Shown here: piece by piece, positions 42,753-51,533 of the stretch | How positions within the stretch are numbered: the first letter of the stretch is position 1 | Layout of the letters: each line of letters begins with the position of its first letter | Assembly: GCF_003719295.1 (NCBI RefSeq) | Contig: NZ_RFLW01000006.1 | Location: 1-64,000 of the forward strand | Source of the DNA: Haliea alexandrii | GTDB lineage: Bacteria; Pseudomonadota; Gammaproteobacteria; Pseudomonadales; Halieaceae | DNA: 64,000 nt | Reading direction: 5' to 3' | Notes under the pieces: model-generated | Database searches by the model: none | What the model was told of the DNA's origin: nothing | What the model saw: only the letters and a program-made list of their open reading frames with translations | Translations under genes and position numbers: made by a program

Positions 42753-43820
42753 TTATTGACAGGCTTCCATTGCTCTGCGGGCCAGCTCCGCCAGGGTCGG
42801 GAAAGATGCCGCGCGATCTCGGGCATGAGCAGACGCGGCGCTGCCTTTTATCACCCGCCCCTTGATACCATGGAAAATCGCGGCCAGTCTGAAAAAGTTG
42901 AAAGCAATATAAAAATCATAGTTGGCGATAGCACTGCGCCCGGTACGACGACAGTAGTCAGCAATATAGTCTTCCTCCGTCGGAATGCCTAGCTCATGCA
43001 GGTCCGCCCCCGACAGGCCCGCAACGATATTCGGCGGCATCCGGTACATCATTGCGTGGTAAGCAAAATCCGACAGGGGGTCACCCAAAGTAGACAGCTC
43101 CCAGTCTAGCACTGCGAGTATGCGCGGCTCTGTAGGGTGAAAAATGACATTGTCACAACGGAAGTCGCCGTGAATAAGCGTTGTAGTATTGCCCTCTGGT
43201 ATGTTTTCCGGCAGCCATTCAATAAGGCGATCCATATTGGCATCTCTGCCAGCGTCGCCGTCGTCCAGGTACTGCTTCGTCCAACGGGCAATTTGGCGCT
43301 CAAAGTAATTACCCGTGCGACCATAATCGCCCAAGCCCAATGCTTGGTAATCAAGGGTATGCAACTGCGCGATAGTCGCATTCATGGCGTCAAAGTAAGC
43401 GCGGCGTTCAGACTTGGCCACATCTGGGAAGGTAGCATCCCAAATAATGCGACCCTCAATCATCTCCATAATGTAAAAATTGCTGCCAATAAGCGTTTCA
43501 TCAGTGCACAATCCGTAAACATGAGCGACAGGGTAGCCCGCTTTACCCAGCCCAATCAGCACAGTGGCTTCACGCTCCACCGAGTGCGCCCCCTTGACCA
43601 GCTTTCCCGGCGGTTTGCGCCGCAAAACGTAACTTCGGCCAGAAGTGATCAGTTTATAGGTGGGATTGGATTGCCCCCCCTTAAACTGCTCAACTCGAAG
43701 AGGTCCCTCAAAGCCCTCTACATTGGCCTTCATCCAGTTAGCCAGCGCGGCTTCATTAAAGGCAAACCCTTCCCGAACTGGGGTTGATCCAGAATTTGAT
43801 GAATGATCGGAAGCACTCAT
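42753..43820 (-). CDS. APH-family phosphotransferase, ACAD10/11 N-domain-like (355 aa)
   Basis: An aminoglycoside-phosphotransferase-fold kinase: GGQSNPTYKLITSGRSYVLRR at the N-terminus, catalytic LIHGDFRCDNVIFHP and metal-binding VLDWELSTLGDPLSDFA. This branch matches the kinase domain of mammalian ACAD10/ACAD11, which phosphorylates 4-hydroxyacyl-CoA. It lies two bases after the ACAD gene at 43823. The pair therefore mirrors the ACAD11 domain arrangement and suggests 4-hydroxy acid catabolism (inference). The ATG at 43820 is preferred to a TTG at 43838. Confidence 0.88.
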   Translation of the reverse strand: MSASDHSSNSGSTPVREGFAFNEAALANWMKANVEGFEGPLRVEQFKGGQSNPTYKLITSGRSYVLRRKPPGKLVKGAHSVEREATVLIGLGKAGYPVAHVYGLCTDETLIGSNFYIMEMIEGRIIWDATFPDVAKSERRAYFDAMNATIAQLHTLDYQALGLGDYGRTGNYFERQIARWTKQYLDDGDAGRDANMDRLIEWLPENIPEGNTTTLIHGDFRCDNVIFHPTEPRILAVLDWELSTLGDPLSDFAYHAMMYRMPPNIVAGLSGADLHELGIPTEEDYIADYCRRTGRSAIANYDFYIAFNFFRLAAIFHGIKGRVIKGSAASAHARDRAASFPTLAELARRAMEACQ

Positions 43821-43822
43821 AA

Positions 43823-45007
43823 CTACATCGCTTTCCAATCGCGCTTGATTTTTTTAGCCAGGGACCACTTATGAACTTCGGTTGGACCGTCGTAGATGCG
43901 AAAAGCACGAATCTCACGAAAGACCTGTTCAACAACTGTATTCTGAGTCACACCAGTCCCGCCCATAACTTGAACACAACGGTCAGCAATGCGCATGAGA
44001 GCTTCAGAAACCGCCACTTTTGTCATGGAACTCTCCACAGTCGCAAGCGATCCACTATCAAGCACGGCGGCACACCAGTCGATCATTAGTTCGGCCTGTT
44101 TTAGATCAATCAGATTCTCCGCAAGCATAAAGCCTACACCTTCATGATCAACTAGCAGTTTCCCAAAAGCCTCTCGCTGACAGGCATAATCAGTCGCGAT
44201 TTCATGGGCGCGCTTGCACGCACCGAGCCAGCGCATACAGTGCGAAAGCCGGGCTGGGGATAGACGCACTTGAGCATACTTGAAGCCCTCACCAGCCTCC
44301 CCAAGCATCTGCTCAGCCGGCACCCGGAGATTGTCTATCGTGAAGGTGCCGTGCCCGCCAGGCATAGCATTATCGATGGTGTGAGGGAGCTCATCGAGGC
44401 GAATCGCCGGGTTGGGGAGATCCACCAAAAACATACAGGCCCCCTCTTCGGCGGCGGCCATAACAATACCGACCTTTGCACCTATGGCACCAGTAATAAA
44501 AGCCTTCCGACCATTGATCACCCAATCATCACCATCCCGACGACAGGTGGTTTTCATCATAGATGGATCGGAGCCTGCACCGTTCTCACTCGCTGGCTCG
44601 GTCATAAAAAATGCTGACCGCGCCTCGCCGGAGGCTATCGGCTCCAAAAAGCGCATCTTGAGGGCGGGGCTGGCGACATGCCCCATTAGGTACATATTGC
44701 CTTCGTCCGGCGCCGCTGTATTACAGGCTACAGGACCGATGGGAGACAATCCTGAATTTATCAATACTAGAGCTGTCTCCCGCTGAGTGAGATGATGACC
44801 ATCTGGTCGAATATGGGGTGTCATTACCCCAGCTTCCCGCGCCTTGTGACGCATCTCCATCACAAGCTCTTCGGTGGGCGCACCATGACTATCCCGACGG
44901 GCATCTTTCTCATAGGGAACAATCACATTGCGCACAAATTTTTCTACCCGCGCTGCCATCTCCACAGCGTAATCGCTCACCGGAGTCGCCAGGGAGGATT
45001 GTTTCAT
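43823..45007 (-). CDS. Acyl-CoA dehydrogenase, ACAD10/11-like (394 aa)
   Basis: Acyl-CoA dehydrogenase fold with FMTEPASENGAGSDPSMMKTT, WVINGRKAFITGA and the C-terminal VQVMGGTGVTQNTVVEQVFREIR and YDGPTEVHKWSLAKK. The last region is the ACAD10/11-like pattern. In mammals the homologous domain, together with a 4-hydroxyacyl-CoA kinase domain, converts 4-hydroxyacyl-CoA to 2-enoyl-CoA. The neighbouring kinase-like gene makes the same two-step reaction plausible here. The ATG at 45007 has GGAG upstream; 16 extra codons from a GTG do not resemble the family. Confidence 0.88.
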   Translation of the reverse strand: MKQSSLATPVSDYAVEMAARVEKFVRNVIVPYEKDARRDSHGAPTEELVMEMRHKAREAGVMTPHIRPDGHHLTQRETALVLINSGLSPIGPVACNTAAPDEGNMYLMGHVASPALKMRFLEPIASGEARSAFFMTEPASENGAGSDPSMMKTTCRRDGDDWVINGRKAFITGAIGAKVGIVMAAAEEGACMFLVDLPNPAIRLDELPHTIDNAMPGGHGTFTIDNLRVPAEQMLGEAGEGFKYAQVRLSPARLSHCMRWLGACKRAHEIATDYACQREAFGKLLVDHEGVGFMLAENLIDLKQAELMIDWCAAVLDSGSLATVESSMTKVAVSEALMRIADRCVQVMGGTGVTQNTVVEQVFREIRAFRIYDGPTEVHKWSLAKKIKRDWKAM

Positions 45008-45070
45008 ACCACATCTCCACTCAATTACGTCACGCCCCCGCGCAAACGCCAACACAGGGATTCCGAAGGC

Positions 45071-45496
45071 TCAACCTCGCAATTTAGGTGAATCAGCGCC
45101 CAGCGAGAAAACAGTTATTCCTTCAGGAAGCGGTACCCATTTCTTCACCTCATTTCCCCACACAGCAGCAATCGGCGGCGGCATATCCACTCCTGACAAT
45201 GCGCCCAACGCGATCCCCCAGGAATTGGGCCGTCCCTCCGCGCGCCAAAATACAGTACTGCCGCACTCCGGACAAAAATGAAACGTGACCGTATTGCCGC
45301 TGTCAGCTTTGCGGGCGAATACTTTATAGTCACCCTCTATTTTTACACCGCTTTGGGCAAAAAATGCGTGCGTGCTATACACGCTACCTGTTCGACGTTG
45401 ACACTGCTGACAACCGCAGATCGCAACAATCTCTGGCTCACCGTCTACTGCCATTACTACCTGACCACAGGCGCAGCTTGCTTTTCTTAGGCTCAT
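45071..45496 (-). CDS. GFA/CENP-V-family zinc protein (141 aa)
   Basis: The Cys pattern of the glutathione-dependent formaldehyde-activating (GFA) family is clear: CACG (residues 8-11), CGCQQCQRR in the first third and FHFCPECGSTVFW in the middle. The fold binds two zinc ions. Most members have no proven formaldehyde role. It lies between the acyl-CoA dehydrogenase and the membrane protein genes of the operon from 47979. Confidence 0.85.
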   Translation of the reverse strand: MSLRKASCACGQVVMAVDGEPEIVAICGCQQCQRRTGSVYSTHAFFAQSGVKIEGDYKVFARKADSGNTVTFHFCPECGSTVFWRAEGRPNSWGIALGALSGVDMPPPIAAVWGNEVKKWVPLPEGITVFSLGADSPKLRG

Positions 45497-45519
45497 CTCC
45501 TTACCCCTTTACTTGTCAA

Positions 45520-46092
45520 TCAAAATGGTTTGGTTAAGGCCAAAATTAATACGGCAGGGATAAATACAACAATCGGATACGCTAGCCTTGTGAGGTATTT
45601 GTAGTAAAATTTCCGAAAAGCTTCGTATTTTGGTCTGTCGGCTTCTTTGTTTCGCTCCATACGTGGCGCTTTCACATGAGTCAACCAGATATCGTAAATT
45701 TCCATAGGCACAAAGAATCCAACCACTATCAACATCTTTGCAAAAAACCACCCACTGGCAAAACTCGCCACTCCAGAGGCGTAAAGCATTAACCCGGTTA
45801 TTAACAGCACTGCCAGCGCAATATGTTCAAGAATAACAACCCGGTCCATCTGTTCCAGAACCCATTCCCCGCGACGCTTTAGCTCTGGATCATCGGGATT
45901 GGCCTTTAGCTTTTTCATTGTCGGATTGACGTAAAACAGCATTGGAGAAATGGTGGTAAATGACCACAAAAAAGCCGAAATGATATGAGCAGCTTTGACG
46001 CTCAAAAAGTGGCTCAGCACGAAGTTCTGAATAACGTCCACTAGTACATCCTCAAAGTAAATTATGACAAGAAGACCTGAATACCCACTCAA
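45520..46092 (-). CDS. Four-helix membrane protein, DUF2269/CopD-like (190 aa)
   Basis: Hydrophobic helices lie at about residues 30-52 (AAHIISAFLWSFTTISPMLF), 84-110, 113-138 (FFAKMLIVVGFFVPMEIYD) and 165-188. The first contains a His and resembles the haem- or metal-associated first helix of CopD/DUF2269-type proteins. No enzymatic motif is visible. Position in the operon before the azoreductase-like gene suggests a linked redox or transport role, but this cannot be shown from the sequence. Confidence 0.65.
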   Translation of the reverse strand: MSGYSGLLVIIYFEDVLVDVIQNFVLSHFLSVKAAHIISAFLWSFTTISPMLFYVNPTMKKLKANPDDPELKRRGEWVLEQMDRVVILEHIALAVLLITGLMLYASGVASFASGWFFAKMLIVVGFFVPMEIYDIWLTHVKAPRMERNKEADRPKYEAFRKFYYKYLTRLAYPIVVFIPAVLILALTKPF

Positions 46093-46113
46093 CAGATCAT
46101 ATATTCCAGACGC

Positions 46114-46743
46114 CTAAAATTCGGCGGCCGCCTGCTTTAGAATTTCGGAAAATTCTGCAATATACTGAGCACGCTCTTCAGACGTTGGCCTAGTTGTACT
46201 CTCAGCCACCACAACTCGATGATCCAAGATACCCATAAAGCCAAAAATGGATCTGAGATACGGCAGCTGATTATCGAACGGATCACCAACCGGTACTGAG
46301 GAGCGTGTGAGAACGAACTGCAATGGTCGATCTTTCAGCAAACCAAAATGCTCCCCAGTCTCTGGGTTAAAGCCAAAGGTCACCAGAGGTTGTACAATTA
46401 TGTCGATGTAGTGTTTAAGTTTGTAAGGAATCGAACCATTCCACATCGGCGTGGAAACGATGATTTTGTCAGCCTTATCAAAACGCGAGATCACGTCGAG
46501 AATAACCTGCCACTTCTGCTCTTGCTCCTGAGTTAGCTGATCGCCAAAAATGGGCGCGAACTTGGCTGTAGTCTGATCAAAGCCAAACTCGGGCAAATCA
46601 CTCTCAAACAGCGATAGGGTTTCAATCTCGTGAGCGGGATTAATTTTCCGGTATTCATCAAGAAAGATATCCGCCATCTGGCCGGAAGCTGAATATTCCC
46701 TTTTGGGACTTGCATGAACATGAAGCACTTTTGTCATTATCAT
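46114..46743 (-). CDS. FMN-dependent NAD(P)H oxidoreductase, AzoR-like (209 aa)
   Basis: Flavodoxin-like fold of the azoreductase/NAD(P)H dehydrogenase (quinone) family: HVHASPKREYSASGQMADIF for FMN phosphate, DKADKIIVSTPMWNGSIPYKLKHYID for the isoalloxazine site, and TFGFNPETGEHFGLL near the dimer contact. Such enzymes reduce quinones, azo or nitro compounds with NADH. It may protect against quinones formed during aromatic catabolism. Two possible starts (46743 and 46737) are two codons apart. Confidence 0.87.
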   Translation of the reverse strand: MIMTKVLHVHASPKREYSASGQMADIFLDEYRKINPAHEIETLSLFESDLPEFGFDQTTAKFAPIFGDQLTQEQEQKWQVILDVISRFDKADKIIVSTPMWNGSIPYKLKHYIDIIVQPLVTFGFNPETGEHFGLLKDRPLQFVLTRSSVPVGDPFDNQLPYLRSIFGFMGILDHRVVVAESTTRPTSEERAQYIAEFSEILKQAAAEF

Positions 46744-46851
46744 TTCACCATCTGTTTCAAGCTGACAAGATAATCATAGGCCACCCGCGCCAAATGCCTG
46801 ACTGATAGCGTCCTCAACCACCAGCAGAACCCGCCCAGGGCAACCCACATG

Positions 46852-47979
46852 TTACAAATTGGGTTTTATTAAAAATTTGGACCCCGTCGAACGCGCAGCC
46901 GCCACCCGGATTTTTTCGGGGCAGAGAATTTCTCTAATGGTGGCCGAATGCCCAAACTCACTGGCAAATGTTGTATATATTTCCCGTTCGACACGTGCCT
47001 TTAATGCCGCCGTCGCCTCGTTGCCAATCTTTTCAAGGAAGGGGAACAACAACCAACCACCTGCCCCCCAGGCCATACCGTAGTTCTTACGCAGGACAAT
47101 GGGACTGGTGTCGAGCCCTCCGTAAAAATACACCTGCTTATATACGTTTGATCCGTAACGACTGTAAGGTGTTTTTCCGGTGTTTGCCCTCTCCATCGCT
47201 GCAAGTATGCGGCTGGCAAGGTCACCACCACCAACAGCGTCAAAGGCAATGGTTGCCCCCGTCTCGCCGATAGCAGCGACCAGTTCATCGTCGAACGTGG
47301 GCGAGCTGCTATTGCATACATACTTGGCGCCCAGACCTTTTAACAACGTCACCTGAGCCTCGCTGCGGACAACATTTACCAGGCCAACGCCATCTGACTT
47401 GCAGATTTTTACTAGCATCTGACCGAGATTTGAGGCTGCAGCAGTATGAACCAAGGCCGTATGACCATCTCGGCGCATCGTCTCAACCAAGCTCAGGGAT
47501 GTCATCGGATTTACAAATGCGCCAGCGCCATCTTCAGGGCTTGTGCCATTGGGCAGCGCCAGACAATCACCAGCATTAATCTTGCGGTACTGGGTGTACA
47601 TGCCTCCGCCGACCATGGCAACCACGTTGCCGACCAAGTGCTGGGCCAGCTCCCCGGCGGCCACCACGGTGCCCATTCCTTCCAAACCTACTCCAATGGA
47701 CTGGCCAACTCGCTCAGAAAGCCGCCCAAAATCGGCTTCTGGAATGTCCGCAACGAGCCCACCATTGTCGGTAAGCCGAAATGCATCAGCGGACACACCA
47801 CCCAGCATAGACCCAAGATCGGAAGGGTTCATCGGCGCTCCTTCGACCCTCACCACCAACTCATCCCCCACAGGACTACCGATCTCCACTACCTCCAGCG
47901 ATAAATACAGCCTTGCGTCTTCACCAACGAAAGAACGCAACTCGCAATTAGCCAGTGGGAACTCTACTTTTTCAGTCAT
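46852..47979 (-). CDS. Zinc-free medium-chain reductase (quinone-oxidoreductase-like, 375 aa)
   Basis: A medium-chain dehydrogenase/reductase with an N-terminal GroES-like domain (RVEGAPMNPSDLGSMLGG) and a Rossmann domain (ALVHTAAASNLGQMLVKICK, then LVNVVRS and FDAVGGG). The Cys ligands of zinc alcohol dehydrogenases are absent, as in the quinone oxidoreductase and enoyl reductase branches. It leads a seven-gene minus-strand operon down to 41996. Operator copy 2 lies 140 bases upstream of the start. Confidence 0.85.
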   Translation of the reverse strand: MTEKVEFPLANCELRSFVGEDARLYLSLEVVEIGSPVGDELVVRVEGAPMNPSDLGSMLGGVSADAFRLTDNGGLVADIPEADFGRLSERVGQSIGVGLEGMGTVVAAGELAQHLVGNVVAMVGGGMYTQYRKINAGDCLALPNGTSPEDGAGAFVNPMTSLSLVETMRRDGHTALVHTAAASNLGQMLVKICKSDGVGLVNVVRSEAQVTLLKGLGAKYVCNSSSPTFDDELVAAIGETGATIAFDAVGGGDLASRILAAMERANTGKTPYSRYGSNVYKQVYFYGGLDTSPIVLRKNYGMAWGAGGWLLFPFLEKIGNEATAALKARVEREIYTTFASEFGHSATIREILCPEKIRVAAARSTGSKFLIKPNL

Positions 47980-48119
47980 AACCGCCTCTGAGAAAAATAA
48001 CTATGCAAACAGGGATGGGCCGTAGAATATTCTGACCCACTCCATGTTTCTTAGATCTCTAAACCTGCAAGCACGAATCTCGGATACTGCGAGCCGGGCT
48101 TAACCCCTAGGATTCTTAG

Positions 48120-48137
48120 AAACAGGTTATACTGTCT
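48120..48137. promoter_or_regulatory. Operator copy 2 (AAACAGGTTATACTGTCT)
   Basis: The same 18-bp inverted-repeat motif as at 41737 and 48327. It lies on the side of the divergent region that serves the minus-strand operon beginning with the reductase gene at 47979. Confidence 0.7.
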
Positions 48138-48326
48138 TTACGCTGCCATTTCAAGAGCACTTTTCCCCACCAAACCTGAAGCCGGTCATCACCCTTCAAT
48201 TGAACCATGTAAACGATTAACCTGCAGGTAGGCATCCATCGCCCCAAAGCCCGCGTACTCAGCGCGAACACGCGAAGTGCCAGCCTTAATCAGCGCCAAT
48301 GACAAACTTCAATTGACCCACAATAA

Positions 48327-48344
48327 AAACAGGTTATACTGTGT
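48327..48344. promoter_or_regulatory. Operator copy 3 (AAACAGGTTATACTGTGT)
   Basis: Third copy, one base different from copy 2, 180 bases upstream of the acyl-CoA synthetase start at 48527. Together the copies place divergent operons and the BKACE unit under one repressor. Apart from these two sites the gap 47980-48526 holds no gene. Confidence 0.7.
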
Positions 48345-48526
48345 TTAAAATGAAAGAATAAATCGCTCTGATCTAGCACAGCAATAGATGTCCGATACCG
48401 AAGTATCGAAAAATTGAACGGTATACAGCGCCGTTCTGGATGATTGCAGCTGTACAACCTCAACAGCTCCTAATCAGGCAATTATTCACCGCTGAGTTTT
48501 ACTCGGCCGTACAAAGTGAGAGTTCG

Positions 48527-50074
48527 ATGCGCACACAACTGCATAAAGAAATTTTTACTCCACACCTGCTCATCCGAGCACTTCAGGACAATGCCGACCG
48601 CGAAGTTATCTTTCTACCCGACGGCAGCTCAAGAACCGGAAGAGAGATTGCCGATGAAACCAGTCGCTACTGCCAGGCGTTCCGAGCCCAAGGACTCAAT
48701 CGCGCTAGCCGTATTGCCTTACTGTCCGGCAATAGAGTAGAAGTTATTCACGTCACTGATGCCGCGCTGTTGGAGGCAATGCTTATCACCTCTCTACACC
48801 CAATGGGCGCAGTCGATGACTTCGCGTACGTCGTCGAAGACGCCAATATCGACACCATTATTTTCGATCCCAAATTCGATCACTTGGTTGGCGAACTTAA
48901 ACAGCGCTGCCCCCAGCTAAAACGTGTCTGGTCGCTGGGACAGAGTAACTCCGGCGAGAACCTCCTGCCCTTTGTGTCTAATCACGATGCGGCGCCGCTA
49001 ATTGCCCCCGAGGTAAATGGAGAAGACGTATACCGGCTAACCTATTCCGGCGGCACAACGGGCAAACCCAAGGGAATCGAAGGCTCATACCGCTGCTTTA
49101 TGACAATGACCCAAATCATGATGGCGGAGTGGGAATGGCCCGAAAACACGCGCCAACTTCTAGTCTCGCCCCTGAGCCACACTGGCGGCACCCTATTTCT
49201 ACCCACCCTGCTTGCCGGTGGCTCCATGTACGTGATCCCCGCGTTTGAACCAGTCAAAGTCATGGAAATGATTCAGGAGCATAAAATTAACTGCATGTTG
49301 ATGGTGCCAACCATGATCTACGCTCTGATGGATCACCCTCGTGCACCCGAGTTTGACCTGAGCAGCCTGGAAACCATAATTTACGGCGCCTCGCCAATGT
49401 CAGTACCACGCCTGCAGGAAGCCATCAAAAAATTCGGCCCGATCTTCTTCCAATTCTACGGCCAGAGCGAGTGCCCAATGACGATTTCGGTGATGCGCCG
49501 CAGCGAGCATTTGGTTGACGACCCCAAGCGCCTGTCGTCCTGCGGCCGCCCCGTGCCCTGGATTGATGTTGCGCTTCTCGACCACCAGGGCAATCCAGTG
49601 CCCGATGGCGAGCCCGGCGAAATCTGCACCCGCGGGCCCTTGGTGATGCCAGGTTATTACAACAAGCCCGATCTTACGGAGGAAGTCTTTGCCCACGATT
49701 GGCTCCACACTGGAGATATTGCAATTAAGGACCCCGATGGTTTCTTAAGAATTGTCGACCGCGCTAAAGACATGGTCATTACCGGCGGCTTCAATGTGTT
49801 CCCGCGGGAGGTAGAAGATGTAATTGCCACCCATCCGGCCGTCTCTGCGGTCTCGGTATTTGGCACTCCAGACGAAAAGTGGGGCGAGGCGGTCACTGCA
49901 GCAGTCGCGCTGAGACCCGGCATGGAAGCCTCTGCCGAGGATATTTCCAAACTGGTGCGCGCCACAAAAGGCCCCCACCAGACACCAAAAATTATCCATT
50001 TCGTCGACGCCATCCCCGTCACCAATCTGGGAAAGCCCGACAAAAAGGCCCTCCGCAAACAATTTAGTGGTTAA
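48527..50074 (+). CDS. AMP-forming acyl-CoA synthetase (515 aa)
   Basis: ANL-superfamily adenylating enzyme. A3-type motif LTYSGGTTGKPKGIEG, A5 FQFYGQSECPMT, A7/A8 WLHTGDIAIKDPDGFLRIVDRAKDMVITGGFNVFPREVED and a C-terminal Lys in LGKPDKKALRK, the position needed for adenylation. It would activate a carboxylic acid to its CoA ester, providing substrate for the ACAD, BKACE and kinase genes transcribed the other way. The ATG at 48527 is chosen because residues before it in the longer frame (from 48440) are unlike the family. Substrate is not evident. Confidence 0.9.
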   Translation: MRTQLHKEIFTPHLLIRALQDNADREVIFLPDGSSRTGREIADETSRYCQAFRAQGLNRASRIALLSGNRVEVIHVTDAALLEAMLITSLHPMGAVDDFAYVVEDANIDTIIFDPKFDHLVGELKQRCPQLKRVWSLGQSNSGENLLPFVSNHDAAPLIAPEVNGEDVYRLTYSGGTTGKPKGIEGSYRCFMTMTQIMMAEWEWPENTRQLLVSPLSHTGGTLFLPTLLAGGSMYVIPAFEPVKVMEMIQEHKINCMLMVPTMIYALMDHPRAPEFDLSSLETIIYGASPMSVPRLQEAIKKFGPIFFQFYGQSECPMTISVMRRSEHLVDDPKRLSSCGRPVPWIDVALLDHQGNPVPDGEPGEICTRGPLVMPGYYNKPDLTEEVFAHDWLHTGDIAIKDPDGFLRIVDRAKDMVITGGFNVFPREVEDVIATHPAVSAVSVFGTPDEKWGEAVTAAVALRPGMEASAEDISKLVRATKGPHQTPKIIHFVDAIPVTNLGKPDKKALRKQFSG

Positions 50075-50545
50075 TCGACAATTTTGGACTTGGGCGCGGT
50101 AAAATTCCGCTGTGGGCATCGAGAAAATTCCGCTAGAAGTTTGCAGTGAAGTGCTTACAACTGATTGGAAGTCGCTATAAACCACCGCGTTATGCCGACT
50201 ACAAAGGCAAAGGTGGCATAAACCGCCACCTTATCCTTCTCCGGAAAGGTCGTTGCTACTATGTCAGCCCCCAGATTTCACGACAATTTTGATCTGGAAA
50301 ACGGCATACTCATCATAAAAAAGAACTCGATCGCTACCTAGCTACGGCGTTATCTGAGGTGACAGTCTCACTCGGCAATTAAGATTTCATCACTTTTGAG
50401 CCGTTTCCGCCGGACAAAAAGGCATGTCTGCCAATGTCAGAAGGCGCGTTATTTTTTGAACCCCAAACCGTGTACCGCAGGGGCCCTTTTAATTTATCTT
50501 CTTGAGAATTTTTTTGTCACCAGTCCCTCAAAAGGAGCCCTCAAA
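50075..50545. other. Intergenic stretch; short direct repeat only
   Basis: No credible gene. An 11-base direct repeat (AAAATTCCGCT at 50101-50111 and 50124-50134) is the only clear structure. Confidence 0.4.
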
Positions 50546-51115
50546 TTGACGCACGATAACCTTGATCGGAATTCCGGCGCAACGGTGGTTATATCTCACC
50601 GGGTTCACCACAACAGAAAGCCAGAATACGAAAGCTGGCTTAATGAGATTATACCGCTTAGCGAAGCCTCTCCCGGTTTCCTAGATCGTCATATCGTCAG
50701 GCCGGTACCGGGCATCACCGATACCTATTCAATTATGATCCGCTTCCGAACGGCGGAACAATTAAAAAGCTGGATGACTTCTCCAAAACGGCAACAGCTA
50801 ATCGATAAGGCTAGGCCTTTCATTTCCGGAAATGATGATTTCAATATCACTAGCGGGCTGGACTTTTGGTTTACTCCAAGAAACGTCCGAGCAAAAATCC
50901 CGGTGCGCTGGAAACAGTACCTGCTAACCTGGTCTGCGATTTACCCTTTAGTGCTTTTTATTCCCATTATACTTAGCCCCCTGTTTAACCTACTAGGCAT
51001 CCAGCACAATCGCTTGCTTAATACGCTCGCAGTTACTGCGGTCGCCGTTTTCCTTATGGTGTACATGATCATGCCCAGATATACCAGACTAGTTCACAAA
51101 TGGCTTTTCAAATAG
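50546..51115 (+). CDS. ABM-domain protein with C-terminal membrane helices (189 aa)
   Basis: The N-terminal 105 residues form an antibiotic-biosynthesis-monooxygenase (ABM) ferredoxin-like domain: TVVISHRVHHNRKPEYESW, GFLDRHIVRP and the last strand SIMIRFRTAEQLKSWMTS. Two or three hydrophobic helices follow (WSAIYPLVLFIPIILSPLF; AVTAVAVFLMVYMIM). The combination is that of 'ABM superfamily' membrane proteins of unknown role. I chose a TTG start at 50546 because AGGAG lies eight bases upstream and the 50 codons before it are not protein-like. It probably follows the acyl-CoA synthetase in the same transcription unit. Confidence 0.75.
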   Translation: MTHDNLDRNSGATVVISHRVHHNRKPEYESWLNEIIPLSEASPGFLDRHIVRPVPGITDTYSIMIRFRTAEQLKSWMTSPKRQQLIDKARPFISGNDDFNITSGLDFWFTPRNVRAKIPVRWKQYLLTWSAIYPLVLFIPIILSPLFNLLGIQHNRLLNTLAVTAVAVFLMVYMIMPRYTRLVHKWLFK

Positions 51116-51533
51116 ACCTTAAGTATCACAGCGCGACCACCAATAAATAAAAGATTTAATTATCGAATATGGCCTTCAACACGCGATCCTAAAAGACGCT
51201 GCGCTACTCTTCTTATTTAATTTGCAACTTAACCTCGCAGTAACGAGCCGGTTTCATTGTCTAATTGCTATGAAGCCTACGCACAAACCCAGTGATGCGA
51301 GATAACTGTTCAAACATCAAAAGGCTAAGGATTCGGCAGGGCCTGCTCCCGTAAATTGCATATGGTTTTATGCTTTTGGCCAAGTTGGGGAAAACGGCTC
51401 CGCCGGGCACTACCCAAATAGTAGGAATGGAGTGCCACAGCAAACCCAATTGGTCATGCTGCTCCTTCGGCTACCGTTGTTATATATCACCGGAGTGATC
51501 CGGCGATGGAGGATGTACTGTACAAAATTGAGT
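51116..51533. other. Intergenic stretch with no supported gene
   Basis: No coding frame is convincing here. It lies next to a decayed aldo/keto reductase and may contain further remnants that I cannot recognise. Confidence 0.4.

Noticed and set aside
50101-50134. 11-base direct repeat as a remnant of an insertion sequence or operator pair
   Set aside because: Only two short copies, no symmetry, no gene association strong enough to support a call.
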